From the NCBI RefSeq assembly GCF_002865645.1, contig NW_020194674.1:124001-188000 (forward strand): a DNA stretch of 64,000 bases, given 5' to 3'. The stretch's first letter is position 1. The number at the start of each line of letters is the position of its first letter. The position numbers were made by a program, and so were the translations under genes. The notes beneath the pieces are model-generated. The model saw only the letters and a program-made list of their open reading frames with translations, was not told the origin of the DNA and did not search any database. Origin of the DNA: Hyaloscypha bicolor E. Lineage: Eukaryota > Ascomycota > Leotiomycetes > Helotiales > Hyaloscyphaceae. Positions 12,668 through 23,230 of this stretch are shown piece by piece.

Positions 12668-13694
12668 TTAACTATATTGCTGCCATATCTTTAAACTCTT
12701 AATAGTCATTTGTGCTTTCCCATCTATCCACGTTGGATACCGTTCATCCTTTGCCGCCCAGAAATCAGCAATTGCCAATGGAGAATTATCTACCCAAGGT
12801 TTGCCGGATTTTCCATCTTCAAACCAGCCGTTAGTAGAACCCACGGCAACACTAAGAATGAGGTAGAACTCAATATCAAACGGAGTATTATCACGACCTG
12901 TCTGACTCCAAGGATCGACCAATACGGCTTTCCCTTTTCTTGATGAGAAGGCACTTCGGGTCCACTGGGGCTCGCTGAATGGGCTATATAAAACTTCCTG
13001 AAGCCGGGAGTCGACATACGTGAAAAGGTAACTCTCACTCCATTCGAGTCCGAACTTATGGAATCCTGCCTTGTAAGTATTGTGTAGACTGGCGTGCTTC
13101 TTGCTTGTTCGCCAGTAGCTGTCCGTATCGCTATTGGCCCCCCAATGCATTGTGCTGCTGATAATGTTATTACCTCTCTGCTCGTAGGTGTGGTTACCCC
13201 TGGACTCGACCAAGTGAATTTCACCAGAAGCCGGCCAAGCGCCATATGTATTGACTACTGGCAACATCCAGATAGCTGGCCAGATCCAATCGCCGCGGGA
13301 AGTTGCGCCTCGACTTCAACTCGTCCGTACTTAACATGTACTGCCTTTTTGGTATTTACTCGTCCAGACTTGATAGGGTTGATAATCGTTCCGAGAGTAG
13401 TGTTAGTGGAAGCAACACAGTCTGTAGTGTTCGTTGCAGTTCATATCCCCAGGGCTGTAAAGTTTAGGGTATAGTCGGCAGTGAGTATAGTTTCGTCCTC
13501 CCAGAGCATGGGCTTGATTATTAATTGGGAATTCTCGATATAGACGTTTTCATCTCCACTAGTAGTAAACTCGAATTCGCTGTTGTTAGTGAATAGATTA
13601 GCAAAATTCAAGACATGTGTCATCCATATAATACATACCTGAATCCACCAAGCAGGCTTGGCAAAAATTCCTGAGGCATTGATACCGGTATTGA

Positions 13695-14712
13695 CAGTGT
13701 GTCAAATGAATAGATTAGATTAGAATACTAGCTAGTAATCTAATTTATTCACAGTGTGTCAAAGGATTATTCAAGTTATTCAAGTTATTCATGAATATTC
13801 ATGAATAACTTGAATAAAATATGAGTAACGAGTAGCTTAAATAAATTGAGTAAAATAGAATAATTATTCATGAATAACCATGAATAATCACATATAAGTC
13901 ACGTGGTTGCAATAAATTAATATATATTTAAATTTTTAAAAAAGAACTAAGATACCTATTAAGCAGCCTTATATAAGCTAAGCTAGTACTTATATAAGGG
14001 TACTTAAATACTAATTTTCTATAATAATAAAATAGAAGTATTACTAAGGTTCGATTCGCTTACCAAGCGCCATTACTACCTGATTGGGTAGCGAGGTGGC
14101 GCTAGGTGCATGCCCTCCCGGAGCCATACCTGACTAGGCTAGCTCTATCACGTGCATAGATCACGTGCGTTATTTAAGTTATTCATGAATATTCATGAAT
14201 AACTTGAATAATATATGAATTAAATAAGAGTAACGGGTTTTATACTTGACTAAAATAAGAGTAATGGCCATTATTCTATTTTACTCTATTTATTTAATAT
14301 ACTATTTATTTATTAAAAATACCCACTAATTATATTCTAATTAGATTCTAATTGAGGTAATCATGAATATTCATGAATACTTTGATTACTATACACGTGA
14401 CTGTCTCACGTGATATACTAATCTAATTAGGTATGGCTCCCGATCTAGCATCGTCTTTGCAAGGCTTTCGACCCACTAATTAGGCAGCGAGGTGGCGCTA
14501 AGGAGACACTAGAGCGGGATCTCTACTTAATTAGGCTAGAGTATCACGTGCTATAGTCACGTGCAGAGTAATCAAAGTATTCATGAATATTCATGATTAT
14601 ATATTCTAATCTAATTAAATTATTTAAGTATTGCAGTAATTATATTCTATTCAAGCTAATTATGAATATTCATGAATATTTGGAATACCTTGATTACTTT
14701 TTTAATATACTG
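13695..14712. mobile_element. hAT-like element B, copy 1, nested in element A
   Basis: Starts CAGTGTGTCAAA and ends with the RIPed inverse (TTAATATACTG). TSD GGTATTGA (13687-13694) and GGTATTAA (14713-14720), an 8-bp repeat with one G/A change. A second copy of the left end begins at 13752, and two related internal units follow (about 13776-14211 and 14350-14600), so the element looks partly duplicated. It carries several palindromes built on TTCATGAATATTCATGAA and seven CACGTG motifs. No coding capacity seen. Confidence 0.8.
13776..13817. repeat. Perfect 42-bp palindrome
   Basis: Both 21-bp arms (ending TTATTCATGAAT at the centre) are exactly complementary with no spacer. A second copy with one mismatched pair lies at 14170-14211, and shorter relatives near 14360, 14580 and 14670. 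Confidence 0.9.
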
Positions 14713-15640
14713 GGTATTAATAGTAGAGGTATTTTTCAGGTATCTCAAGGAATTAATAGTATTAATACCAGAATTAATTCTTACTCCAAAAATTAACTCT
14801 TTCTTTTATTATTTAAATTATATAATAATATATTATTATATAATTTCTTTAATTTCTAGTCTTTCTACTAAAAAAAATACTTACTATTATTAATAAAAGT
14901 TAATAATATCTTAAATTTAAAATAGCTCTTATATTTATATTTCTTATTAAGATACTAAATATATAAGCGAGCCTTACAAAAATCTCAAAAGCTTAAAAGC
15001 TTATTTTTACTTAAAATAGCCGCATTGAGATAAGTTTTAGTCTAAAATATAAGATAAGTAGTTAAATAGAAAGCCTAAATTAAATAGAATATTTGTGCTA
15101 TTAAAAGTTTTCTTATAAGAGAAGTAGTTCTAAAGTTAATTGCAATTAAAGGAAGGAATTGGATTCGGGGAATTAATACTAGTATTAATACTATTAATAC
15201 CGGAAATTAAGGAATTTTTACTAAGCCTGCTACCAAGTTCAACTTCTTTTATTTAAACTAACTCGTTTAATATTATACTATTAAAGTTTTCGATAAACAA
15301 ATTACAATACTTATAATTTACAACTACCTTAATACTCCTATAAATAATTATACTTGCAAGAAAGAGCCTTATAACCATGCCGGAGAGTGGCATAATAAGA
15401 AGCCATTTCTTAGAACTGTCTTCTTCCTCCAGCCAAGGCTTTCTTATATCGCCATTAACTAGTTTCCTTGAGCGGAAGTATTCTCGATTACAAAATCGAC
15501 CACTGGCTAGGCCGTGTAACTGAACAGATAGACCCTTAATAGTAGTATAAGCAGCTTTAATAACCGTAATAACATTACTAGCATTGGAGGTATTGAGGTT
15601 TTGGAGTATGGGACTTCGGGATATTAATCTATCTGATTAT

Positions 15641-18600
15641 AAAGGTGTAAAGCTAACAACGGTTGCCCGTCTACTGAGGCCATTAGCGGGCTAGTCGACA
15701 AAACCGAGAAGCGAAAAGTGATTTTCTGAATTTTTGATTTTTGCGCCCATACCCCCCCTCTCCTCACACCTTACTAAAAATAAAAAAAGTACAGTATATA
15801 CGCCTTATTCTCGACTACTTCTGGCCTCCTCTTAGCTTATATAGTCTATAAGGCAAATCTCATGGATTACGAGGCATATCTCTCTTACTCTCTATATCTT
15901 TTATACTACTTATATTACTCGAATTATCTATATCTCCTTTATTTTCTTTTCCTCTAGTATCCTTATCCTCTTCTACTATAACCTTCTTTCCCTTTCCCTT
16001 CTAATCTTATATCTATTTTTATATTTGCTTTCTATATATTATAAGTAGTTAAGGCTTTAATATAAAGAGTTTTATAAATATTAAATAAAACTTTCTAGAC
16101 TTAATAAAATTAGTATTAAATTAATAGAAAATACTATTAAATTCGCCTTTTATAACTATATAGTATTAAAAAGAGTTCTTTAGTTTCTTCTTATTACTAT
16201 AAGTAATATAAGCTTAAAAGAATTCGGTTTTATAAAATTTCTAATTATATTAAATACTAGTAAATCCTTTTTATTTAATAAAAGATATTTGAAAAGGTTT
16301 CTATTAAATTTGTTTTTAATAATTAGAATTTAGTTCGAATTATTATAGCTATTTAAATAATTAAATAAGTCAAATAAATTTTCTTTTTATTAACTTAAAT
16401 AAAATTAATTATTTAATATATATCTAAATATAAAATTTATATATAATTCTTATTAATTTATTAATTTTCATAGTATATATATAATTAATAAACTAAATAA
16501 CTTACTTTTATATATTATTTTTTTATTAAATTATTTCTTAATTTAAAATACTTCTTTAATTTCTTTTATTAAGCTCTAATTAAATATTTAAATATTAGAA
16601 ATATAAGTATATTATTAGTACTAATAGGAATTTTAAATAAAATATTAGAATAAATAAAAAGTAGCTTATATTTAATAAAAAAAATCTATATTTTAATTAT
16701 ATTTTCTTTATATTTTCTTAATTTAAATATAAGATTATATTTATAATATTAAGTTTTCTTTTTTATTAAATAAGCTTTAGAAATAATATTTATATAAAAT
16801 CCTTTAATAATTATAATATTATAAAGAATTCAATTTTCAATATATAGTTTTATAAGTTTATTAATTATATAAATATTATATTTAATAATTAGAAAACTAT
16901 TTGTTTCTACTTTTATATAATTATTAATTTATACTTTAATAAAAATATTAGAATTAATTAGATTCTTATTATTAATTAGATATATAGTATTATAATTACC
17001 TAATAAAATATTCTAAAAAAGTAAATATTTTAAGAAATCGAGTATTATATAGATTTTTTAATCTGGGTTCTAGATTATAAATATTATATTTATTAAAATA
17101 ATATTTTAAATTTCCTTTTAAAACTAATATTAGATATTAATTTCTCTATAGCTTATTTACTAGTAATTTTTATATTATATTTTTCTTTTAGTTAAGGTTT
17201 TAGATTCTTTTAATATTTAATTAAAAGCTTTTTCTAAATCTTTCTAATTTATAATTTCTATAATAATATAGCTAAATAAATTCTAGTAATATTTAAAGTT
17301 CCTAAAACTTTTATAAGAATATTTATAGTATTTATATTTATTTGAATTTAATTCATTATTTAATTCTTTAATAATTTGATTTCTAAATATAATAAAGATT
17401 ATAAAAGTTTCTAAATACTTAATATTTTAATTCTAATTCTCTAAAATAATTTAATTAAATATTTAAATATATTATTTAAATATAAAAATTAAAAGCTCTA
17501 GTTTATTTTTATTATATAAATTACTAAGCTATTCTATTATTTAAATTAATATAGGTTTCTATTAGAAAGCTATTAAAATACTTAATTATTACTAAAATAC
17601 TTATAATTTTAGTAATTTTAAGAGTTCTAATATAATTAAATACCTTTTTCTAATTAGTAAACTAGTACTTTAAACTTATTTCTTTTTTATTTACTTATAA
17701 TAGTAATTTGTATTATATTTTATTAATAAAGCTTTATTTTTTTTTAAAAAAAATCCCAAAATAAAGTTTATAAAAATCTCTATATTAATAGTTTAATAAA
17801 GTTATTATCTAATTATATAATAATATATTAGCTTATTTATCTAGTCTAGTTTCTTAATTTTATAATTCTTTAAAAGTACTAAATAATAGTTTCTAATATT
17901 CTCGAATATTATAGGCTATAAAGATTCTAGTTTTTTTTTTAATTATAAATTAAGTATTCTTATTTTAGTTTTTTTATTTTAATTTAATATCTAGTATAGT
18001 AATTCTTTATTTCTTTTAGTATAAGCTTATTAAGTATAAGAAAAAGCCTTAAAGAAACTATTATATTTATTTTAATTACTTTATTATTAAATTAATTAAT
18101 CTTATTTCAAATACTTTTATTATAAATTATTTTATAAAAAGTATTAAATTAGTTTATCTAGAAATTATAGTTTTTTAAAATAATAATCTTAACTATAACT
18201 TCTAATATAATTATAATTAAACCTATAGAAATAGTTCCTATTAATTAGTTAATAATAGAAATATAATTTGAAATATAATTTTTAAAAAAATAATTAAATA
18301 AGCTTTTAAATACTCTTTATAATATATTAATATAAAACCGGGCTTATAATTAATATATATAAAAATTATAAAATAAAAAGTAATATTAAATAATAAAAGA
18401 ATTAATTAAACTAACTAAAAAAGAATTTAAGTAAAATATAAAGCCTTAAGAAATAAATATATAGATTTTAATTAAATAAAGTAATTATACTAGCCCCAAA
18501 TTAGTAATTCTTATTATAATATTTAATATTTATAATAAATTCGTTTTTTTAACTTTATTAAAAATTATAGATTTAAATTATAATTTTTGTGATTTTTTAT

Positions 18601-19379
18601 AAAACTATTTATATATATATAATATATAATATTAAATAATTTCTATATATTTATATATTTAAAAAAACTAGTAAATAATTTTTTTTAATTAATTTATAAT
18701 ATTTATAGAAAAAAGTATTAAATAAAAAATATAATAATTAAGCTTATTTATATTAGAATTAAATATAACTCTTAATATTATAATATATAAAAAATTATTA
18801 AGAAATTTATATATATATATTATAATTAATTTTTTTTAATATAATTCAAATATAATTCAAATATAATTCAAATATAATTCTTTATTTAATTTCATTTATA
18901 AATATTATATATTTAAAGCTTTATTTTAAAAAAAAATTAAAAGAAATTTTTTTTTAAAAAAAATATTTAAAAAATATAGTTTTATATTTATTATTAGACT
19001 AATATATTATTTAAATAAATAAATCAAAAACTTTCTTTCTTTTAGTTTTTTCGCTTTATAAAAAAGCGTATTTTTATTATATAAATATATTTGAAATGAA
19101 TTTTTTTATTATTACTTAAAACTAAATTTCTATTTATAAAATTTAACTTAAATTTAATATATATTTTTAAAAGTAATAATTATCTTTCTTTTATAATTTT
19201 GAAACTCACATATATAAGAAATATATAAGCTATAAAAAGCCATATAAATTTAGGTATTAAGCTTTTATTATTTTAAACTTTTTTGCGTTCTAATAAATTA
19301 TAGCAAAATGCCTTACTCTGAGCCTTAGCAAGACAGCCCAGGCTATGGCCCAGGCCGTTTATATAAATGTTATTATAAG
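15641..19379. mobile_element. RIP-decayed transposon relic, class uncertain
   Basis: Normal sequence to about 15770, then about 3.5 kb of very AT-rich sequence without frames. The left edge (15690-15760) resembles 8506-8575, and 18370-18560 matches 8650-8830, so this is probably a longer copy of the relic at 8.5 kb. I could not read a transposase or RT with confidence. GC recovers near 19300. Confidence 0.5.
18841..18880. repeat. 11-bp tandem repeat, 3.6 copies
   Basis: Unit ATAATTCAAAT repeated without change within the RIP block. Confidence 0.85.
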
Positions 19380-19387
19380 GCTAGGAT

Positions 19388-19987
19388 CAGGCTTGGCAGA
19401 AATACCTAATTTCTGGTATTAATAGGTATTGATGTCAGAATCGTAAGGTATCGATACTATTAATAAAGTATCGATTCCTATCGATTCCCGGAACCCAATT
19501 CCCCCCTTTAATTGCAATTAACTTTAGAACCACTTCCCTTATAAGAAAGTTTTTGGTAGCGCAAATATTCTACTTAATTTAGGCTTTCTATTTAGCTACT
19601 TATCTTATAGTTTAGACTAAAACTTGTCTTAATGCGGCTATTTTAAGCAAAAATTAGCTTTTGAGATTTTCGTGAGGCTCGCTTATAATAAGTATTCCGA
19701 TAAGAGATACGAATATGATACTAAATTTTCCGAATACAAGAGCCATTTTAAAATTAAGATAATATTAACTTTTATTAATAATATTAAGTAATTCCTTTAA
19801 TAGAAAGACTAGAAAATAAAGAAATTATATATAAGTATACTATTATATAAATTAAATAATAAATGGAAGAGATAATTTAAGGCTAAGCATTGATTTGGTA
19901 TCGATATGTATTGATCCTTGCGAGACCTAAGTAATACCATCCAGTATCAATACCTTATCGATACCAAAAGTATTTTTGCCAAGCCTG
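19388..19987. mobile_element. hAT-like non-autonomous element A, copy 2 (600 bp)
   Basis: Ends CAGGCTTGGCAGAAATACC and the inverse of ACTTTTTGCCAAGCCTG-like sequence. The 8-bp flanks are GCTAGGAT (19380-19387) and GCTAGGTT (19988-19995), 7 of 8 identical. The body is the inverted homologue of 14721-15229. It is less RIPed than copy 1 (for example CAATGCGGC is kept). No coding frame. Confidence 0.85.
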
Positions 19988-19995
19988 GCTAGGTT

Positions 19996-20384
19996 TATAA
20001 TAAAGTTACGAACTTGGAAGGTAAGATATGCCCTAGATTTGCAGCTTAGTGAAAGTCGTAAAATACAGAGTAGTATGCCCAGTGCAAGTACTTCCACACT
20101 ACCCGGGAAGATTTGCAGCTCCAAGCTATGTGGTGGAATTGGGACTCGTGAGCCGGACACACTATTGGTACACAAATCCCCTCGCAACAAATATTATGGC
20201 GCAAGACTTGCCTTAAAGTGGGTCGGGTGTTAGTGAGCTAATGTCCCGTTAGGCTGAATTTTCAGCTATTGGAAAGTATTTGCAATATTGCCGGACTGCA
20301 AATTTGCGGTTTTGTGAATTTGGATGCAGGCAGTTAAATTCACAAATACAATGCCCTCAATCTCAGGCAACCCTTAGATCTCAC
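19996..20384. other. Intergenic, no supported gene
   Basis: Normal composition. Open frames on both strands lack domains or convincing splice sites. Confidence 0.4.
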
Positions 20385-20790
20385 TCAGCAAGGATCTAGC
20401 CAGTTATCTAGATCCATATACTTAAGAATTGTAGAAAAGTCGGGCGGGTTAATGACGACACACAAATGCATGCTGAAAACTGGAGTTTGGGACATTGCAC
20501 ATGGGAGAATTAGAGCTAAGACGCTGTAGTGCAGATGCTTTGGTGACCTGTCAGAGAAGGACATTAGATATTTGTCGTTGAGGGTTGGCAGCTTACCTGA
20601 TGCTAAGACGAGATGCTTACAAGGCCATTTACCACGAATTTGATAGAGACTGAAGGTAGTGAGCCGTCTGCATTCGTAGCATGGCTGCTTCATGAAGCCA
20701 CTGTAAGAGTGGTAGGCTGTCTGCGATTTGTAAGAACTCACCTGGCGGTTATCGATTTGCGGTAAGAATTGGAGGCATTCGGTTATTGGC
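20385..20790 (-). CDS. Possible small hypothetical gene or gene remnant
   Basis: The minus strand holds a 118-aa open frame (20741-20385). A good donor (GTGAGT, RC of about 20736-20741) and a plausible acceptor before WLHEAAMLRMQTAHYLQ suggest a spliced alternative whose first exon reads TECLQFLPQIDNRQ. I cannot decide between the models and recognise no family. An upstream stretch (about 20990-20840) also reads like coding sequence (APRYFQLFYSLDRTRLDIY). It could be a decayed gene. Confidence 0.25.
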
Positions 20791-21137
20791 GGTGGCTAGT
20801 GATTAGAGCTCGGGGTATATATACTGACAATTACTGTGGATCTACTGCTTCAGGAATATCTTCGGAAGCTGAGATATAGATGTCTAGCCTAGTTCTGTCG
20901 AGGGAGTAGAATAATTGGAAATAGCGAGGTGCTTTGTTAATATCAATTTTTAATTTACACTCCAGTAAGAGGCCCAAATACTTCCCATGACTTGTTGTCT
21001 GTCAATAACCCTTCCCATTCTCTGTCTCCTAAACCTCCATATTCGTTTCCTTTGTCCTGTTTTCTTTTCATCTGATTATCCTCCTTCTTTGAATCGCCCC
21101 GAATGTTCTTATTTTGCACAATGACTGCAATATCGGT

Positions 21138-22079
21138 CTAAACATCCACAGCACCAGTCTTTGCACAAGCAATTTCTTTAACAGGAGCGATGCCGTCAAA
21201 CGGCTGAAGAATCTCATCTTCCCCACTCCTATAGCATCTTTCGATAAGTTTAATTGGCTGGAGTTGGCCACCTCTATAAATGCCTCGAAAACGAAGTTGA
21301 ATCTCCTTTGCCTCGACCCTTAAAGAATTATCCGAGGCTATGGCAACCCTGGCCTCATTGCTATCCGTTATTGTTGCATCTTTCCAGTGGATTAATGCCT
21401 CTTGCGATGCTGTGCCGATATAACTCTTAATATCGCAGTAGCAGTCCGGGCAGCAAAAAGCTTTAAAATCCAATTCCGAAAAGTAGACCTCTCCCTGTGC
21501 GTAAGGGTCCCTTTCCTCTAATACAAAGACAAGTGTATCAATCTTTGGCAATTTGCCAGACAAGTACCGTAGGCATTGGACAAACTCATTGTACTCAAAA
21601 AAAGAGTAAAAATCAATTGAGATAGCAACCCTTCTTATGTCTTGCTCAATTTGTCCTACGGGGCCGATGAGTCGTTGGAGCTCATTTTGGCAGCCTCGGT
21701 ACTGTTGACCGGGGCTTATAAACTCATGTGTGGAAGATACTGGAAGCGGTACAAGCCAGTCTTCGAAAAGTATGCAATCAGAGATCTGATCAACCGGAAT
21801 AGCTGCAGGATTTGACTGGGTGCCAAAGCAAAGGGTATATACCCTTAGAGCAACGGTTCTCGACTCCTTAGAGACGTGAAGTACTGCGGGAACAAGTGCG
21901 TGAAACGAGCAGTACCGGTCTCGCTTTCGATCAAACACCACATCCACAATACGGCCTCTTGGGATGGAGTACTTCCAAATAGTCCTTCTCAACTCCTCTG
22001 GAAGAGAATTGAAGCGCTTGAATTCAACTTCCTTGGCCACACATGCATTTGCGGAGCTCGTAGGGCCCAATAATATCAT
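21138..22079 (-). CDS. 2EXR-domain protein, intact (313 aa)
   Basis: Single exon from a genuine ATG at 22079 to the stop at 21138. Residues about 19-110 match the 2EXR pattern: FKRFNSLPEELRRTIWKYSIPRGRIV, then VPAVLHVSKESRTVALRVY, the IW and C/H..SR positions typical of the domain. The rest is a mixed alpha/beta sequence with a CCPDCYCD cysteine cluster at about residue 208. The function of 2EXR proteins is unknown; they form large families in Leotiomycetes and other Pezizomycotina. Two further members in this window (52 and 53 kb) are broken, so this is the only intact one. Downstream sequence is AT-moderate and lacks a neighbour in the same orientation. Confidence 0.8.
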   Translation of the reverse strand: MILLGPTSSANACVAKEVEFKRFNSLPEELRRTIWKYSIPRGRIVDVVFDRKRDRYCSFHALVPAVLHVSKESRTVALRVYTLCFGTQSNPAAIPVDQISDCILFEDWLVPLPVSSTHEFISPGQQYRGCQNELQRLIGPVGQIEQDIRRVAISIDFYSFFEYNEFVQCLRYLSGKLPKIDTLVFVLEERDPYAQGEVYFSELDFKAFCCPDCYCDIKSYIGTASQEALIHWKDATITDSNEARVAIASDNSLRVEAKEIQLRFRGIYRGGQLQPIKLIERCYRSGEDEILQPFDGIAPVKEIACAKTGAVDV

Positions 22080-23230
22080 TGTAAAGTATTGATTGGCTTA
22101 ATTACAGCCTCAGAGCATATCAATGGCGTTCTAGTCGATGTGGAAGCCGGTGCCTTCCAGGTCTAGTAATCTCTCTGTTCCTTGAAATACAAATAGCTAA
22201 TTAAAATGGCGGATATTTCTTAGAATACAAGTATATAAAAAAGTCCAGGAATGGTATACGAATTAAAGTTTTGTTATCTAGAACTTTGTTTAAATGAAAC
22301 CCAATCTTTTGCTTATTTGGCAAAATAAACATTCCGTGCGCCGACCTGAATCCATTCCGGTAAAAGATTTTCACGGAGAATTCCACAGACCCATGGACTG
22401 AGACAGATCGCCCGTGTCGTGTATGAACACCTCTAACGTTCCAATAACCAGTTCGTCTATTCCCCCTGTTACAGTCACTGACTAGTCTAGTAAGCATTCC
22501 AGCGAGTTTGCAATTATTGCCAATTAGTTGAGGTTCATACAGAGAAGCTTATGTACTCCCTCGCGTTCCGTTTGCCAGATAAATCAAACTAATACAGAGC
22601 ACTCGCGAGTAAATACGGCTATATTTCCTTGATTCGATGATTTAATAAAAATTCTTCAAATATTAATAAGGTAAGGAATTTCCCCCTTTTTAACGCAATA
22701 TCCCCTTTCTTGACTTAGTCTAAATAACAGCTCTACCACTATTACAAAATAGAATTGAAAAGTAATTTCCCTAGTATTATAAGCTTTGCTAAAATATTCA
22801 CGACCTTGTAGAGGCCTTGTCCAAGATTTCCCAACATATTTGCGCAGGCATAACGTTGAATTTCTGTCCAGCCCTGAATAGTTAGGTCAATGAAGTGTGG
22901 AATGCATGGGAATTCATCCCGGAGTCTTTAGGGATGCAATACACCATGCCATTTTTCTCTCTTCCTAACCTATATATTTTTCCAATCTGCTAATAACTGC
23001 TTTTTGCTTCCGAGTGCTAGTGGCCATAGGGAGCGCACCGGATCCTGCGAATACTGCAAACACAAGCGCAACCAAAGGCAAGAGATATTTAACTCTAGAG
23101 GTTGCCAAAGCTCCTGATTCAAAGCTAGTATTTGACAAATTAAAAGTGTTTCGCAAGAAACAAAAATTCAATAAATATTATAGTTATAAAAGTTTCAGTT
23201 TTATCTCTATAATTATATTAAGCCTCTATT
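22080..23230. other. Intergenic, no supported gene
   Basis: Contains minus-strand frames at 22201-22497 and 22965-23171 without recognisable domains. The second lacks an ATG although it includes a hydrophobic run (KYLLPLVALVFAVFAG). AT-rich RIP sequence begins near 23200. Confidence 0.45.

Larger units (their letters stand above)
13653..15229. mobile_element. hAT-like non-autonomous element A, copy 1 (interrupted by element B)
   Basis: Ends CAGGCTTGGCAAAAATTCC and, inverted, CAGGCTTAGTAAAAATTCC. Flanks are an 8-bp duplication CCACCAAG (13645-13652) and CTACCAAG (15230-15237), differing by one transition. Terminal CAG and 8-bp TSD are hAT hallmarks. The internal part at 14721-15229 is the inverted equivalent of 19388-19987. 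No transposase frame. Without the nested element it is about 550 bp long. It sits inside the GH16 pseudogene. Confidence 0.85.
12668..15640 (-). pseudogene. GH16 beta-glucanase-like membrane protein, broken and split by a transposon
   Basis: The 3' part (about 13652-12668) encodes GH16: ENVYIENSQLIIKP, GTIINPIKSGRVNTKK, YGRVEVEAQLP, DWIWPAIWMLPV, WSQTGRDNTPFD, SVAVGSTNGWFEDGKSGKPW. The 5' part lies beyond the insertion (about 15640-15238): EYFRSRKLVNGDIRKPWLEE, then a membrane segment (LLIMPLSGMVIRLFL), then CNLFIENF..KEVEL, typical of type II membrane GH16 proteins of ascomycetes. Damage seen: hAT-like insertion at 13653-15229 inside the GGF codons; TGA at 13441-13443; a one-base deletion near 13292 before DWIWPAIW; a TAA where relatives have Trp near 15250; and the catalytic ExDxxE motif read as EIHLVE, Asp to His (codon 13214-13216). 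A normal intron follows GGF. No start codon was found at the 5' end. The role of relatives is beta-glucan remodelling; this copy is dead. Confidence 0.85.

Noticed and set aside
14047..14125. GGTTCGATTCG, resembling a tRNA B-box/T-loop
   Set aside because: No acceptor, D or anticodon stem can be folded around it on either strand, and it lies within hAT-like element B.
14593..14893. Two plus-strand frames of 67 and 73 codons
   Set aside because: They fall inside hAT-like elements A and B and encode only AT-derived Ile/Asn/Tyr/Leu runs.
22201..22497. 98-codon minus-strand frame
   Set aside because: ATG present but no recognisable motif and no supporting signals.
22965..23171. Minus-strand frame with a hydrophobic run (KYLLPLVALVFAVFAG)
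   Set aside because: No ATG opens it (starts at TTG), only 68 codons, and it borders RIP sequence; could be a remnant but cannot be supported.
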